From contig NZ_JALBUF010000001.1 in assembly GCF_022606465.1 (NCBI RefSeq), positions 62,001-126,000 of the forward strand: 64,000 bases of DNA, read 5' to 3'. This document shows, in pieces, positions 62,707-64,000 of the stretch. The DNA is from Sulfoacidibacillus ferrooxidans. GTDB taxonomy: Bacteria; Bacillota; Bacilli; Alicyclobacillales; SLC66. The notes beneath the pieces are model-generated. The model ran no database searches. It saw only the letters and a list, made by a program, of their open reading frames with translations, and was not told where the DNA came from. The position numbers and the translations under genes were made by a program. Numbering within the stretch: position 1 is the first letter of the stretch; the number at the start of each line of letters is the position of its first letter.

Positions 62707-64000
62707 TTTTTAACACCGCCATAAATGCTTCTTGCGGAACTTCCACGCTGCCCACTTGTTTCATCCGCTTCTTGCCCTCTTTTTGCTTTTCAAGCAATTT
62801 TCGTTTGCGCGAAATATCGCCACCATAACATTTAGCTAATACATTTTTGCGCATCGCTCGTATCGTTTCGCGCGCGATGACTTTATTGCCTATGGTTGCC
62901 TGAATAGGCACTTCAAACATTTGCTGTGGGATGAGCTCTTTGAGTTTTTCACAAAGCATCTTCCCACGTTGGTATGCTTTATCCCGATGAACAATAAAGG
63001 ACAAGGCGTCTACTACTTCGCCATTGAGCAGGATGTCTAACTTCACAAGATGAGATGGACGGTACCCAATTAACTCATAATCAAATGACGCATACCCTTT
63101 TGTCCCAGACTTTAGACGGTCAAAAAAGTCATACACAATTTCTGTTAAAGGAAGCTCATAAATCAGCGTAACTCTGGTGTCGTCTAGATACTTCATATCA
63201 ACGTACGATCCGCGCTTCTCCTGACAGAGTTCCATCACGGTGCCGACAAAATCCTTTGGAGTCATAATGGAAGCTTTCACATAGGGTTCTTCTACGCGCT
63301 CGATGAGACCAGACTCAGGTAATAAACTAGGATTATCAATCTGAATCATCGTATGATTTGTCAAATAAACATGATAAATAACACTAGGTGCAGTGGTAAT
63401 CAGTGTCAATCCATATTCTCGTTCGAGTCGCTCTTGAATAATTTCCATGTGCAATAAGCCGAGAAAGCCACAGCGAAAGCCGAACCCTAGCGCTGAAGAA
63501 GTTTCTGGCTCATAGCGAAGCGCTGCATCATTTAACTCAAGGCGCAACAACGCCTCACGCAAAAGCGGGTAATCGGATGCATCTACAGGATATACCCCAC
63601 AAAACACCATGGAATTCATCCTGCGATACCCAGGTAAAGGAGTGACCGCCGGATCGTGTGCATCTGTAACTGTATCCCCAACACGCGTGTCTCGAACCGT
63701 TTTAATCGCTGCAGCGATATATCCAACGTCTCCGGCGTGTAGTTCCTGCACAGTGGTCATGCGTGGGCGAAAGACGCCGACTTCAACTACATCGTATTCT
63801 GCACCAGTAGCCATCATATGCATGCGCGTTCCTTGTTTAATTACACCATCTACAACGCGCACATAAACGATCGCCCCTTTATAGGCATCATAGTGCGAGT
63901 CAAAGATCAGCGCTTTTAACGGTTTCTCCATATCCCCAATAGGTGGTGGAACGCGCCGTACCACTTGCTCCAAAATCTCATGTATACCAATACCTGCCTT
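62699..64000 (-). CDS. lepA: Elongation factor 4 (LepA), C-terminal part
   Basis: LepA (EF4) is a translational GTPase that back-translocates or remodels ribosomes. The gene runs off the right edge, so the N-terminal GTPase domain is missing; the 433 residues present begin [20 protein letters not shown]. They include domain II onwards ([19 protein letters not shown]), [19 protein letters not shown] and the LepA-specific C-terminal [19 protein letters not shown]. The reading frame stays open to the window end. Confidence 0.96.
   Translation of the reverse strand, partial: KAGIGIHEILEQVVRRVPPPIGDMEKPLKALIFDSHYDAYKGAIVYVRVVDGVIKQGTRMHMMATGAEYDVVEVGVFRPRMTTVQELHAGDVGYIAAAIKTVRDTRVGDTVTDAHDPAVTPLPGYRRMNSMVFCGVYPVDASDYPLLREALLRLELNDAALRYEPETSSALGFGFRCGFLGLLHMEIIQERLEREYGLTLITTAPSVIYHVYLTNHTMIQIDNPSLLPESGLIERVEEPYVKASIMTPKDFVGTVMELCQEKRGSYVDMKYLDDTRVTLIYELPLTEIVYDFFDRLKSGTKGYASFDYELIGYRPSHLVKLDILLNGEVVDALSFIVHRDKAYQRGKMLCEKLKELIPQQMFEVPIQATIGNKVIARETIRAMRKNVLAKCYGGDISRKRKLLEKQKEGKKRMKQVGSVEVPQEAFMAVLKID

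Noticed and set aside
1-64000. CRISPR arrays, tRNA or rRNA genes, insertion sequences, prophage genes or attachment sites
   Set aside because: None was seen; the tandem repeats found are in-frame coding repeats without spacer structure.

Overview
The window is a chromosomal segment of a spore-forming, low-to-mid GC member of the Bacillota (class Bacilli). The support is a GerA-type germinant receptor operon, the sporulation genes yqfC and yqfD, a spore-coat-like cluster, a HrcA/CIRCE heat-shock operon, and the conserved lepA-hemW-hrcA-grpE-dnaK-dnaJ-prmA-rsmE-mtaB ... rpsU-yqeY-yqfC-yqfD-phoH-pgpH-ybeY-dgkA-cdd-era-yqzL-recO ... ccpN-ppsR ... dnaG-sigA-trmK gene order of Bacillus-like genomes. 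The RNase P RNA looks like type A rather than the type B of Bacillus. With the gene content this suggests an early-branching Bacilli lineage such as an Alicyclobacillaceae-like organism. That placement is inference.

Layout. Positions 1-6.2 kb: the end of acpS, two unknown membrane-protein genes on the minus strand, then gerA-gerB-gerC (the A subunit carries two tandem-repeat tracts) and a small membrane protein. 6.2-17.4 kb is accessory metabolism: an MFS exporter behind a palindromic operator, moaA, a heterodimeric ABC exporter (BmrCD-like), an orphan ModB-type permease with a degenerate PduO-like protein, a PaaI-type thioesterase, a type III polyketide synthase with an isoprenylcysteine-methyltransferase-like partner, a PiT phosphate transporter and a DUF309 protein. 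17.4-20.6 kb: rnpB, a PAP2 phosphatase, an ECF sigma factor with a membrane protein that may be its anti-sigma factor, and a bactofilin-like membrane protein.

20.5-37 kb is mostly minus-strand core: trmK, an acyl-CoA dehydrogenase behind a likely TetR-type operator, sigA, dnaG, ppsR, ccpN, recO, yqzL, era, cdd, dgkA, ybeY, pgpH, phoH, yqfD, yqfC, yqeY and rpsU. 37-50.8 kb interrupts the conserved order with a truncated epimerase remnant, an exonuclease/DUF294 pair, a TVP38/DedA protein, def, an NCS2 permease, amtB, two glycosyltransferases, a HipA-like kinase, a YheC/D ATP-grasp protein, fabH and an RlmI-like methyltransferase. 50.8-64 kb resumes the core: a Na/Pi cotransporter, a NUDIX-DeoC fusion, mtaB, rsmE, prmA, mug (opposite strand), dnaJ-dnaK-grpE-hrcA with CIRCE, hemW, and lepA running off the end.

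Most striking features: the NUDIX-DERA fusion; the coat-like cluster pairing a HipA-like kinase with an ATP-grasp protein; three genes whose good Shine-Dalgarno sequences sit at correct spacing before non-canonical start codons (ATC, ATC, CTG); the PduO-like protein lacking its ATP-binding motif; the repeat-bearing GerA subunit; and the type A RNase P RNA. No CRISPR array, tRNA, rRNA, insertion sequence or prophage was recognised. Start codons were chosen by reading Shine-Dalgarno sequences; promoters and terminators were found by eye.
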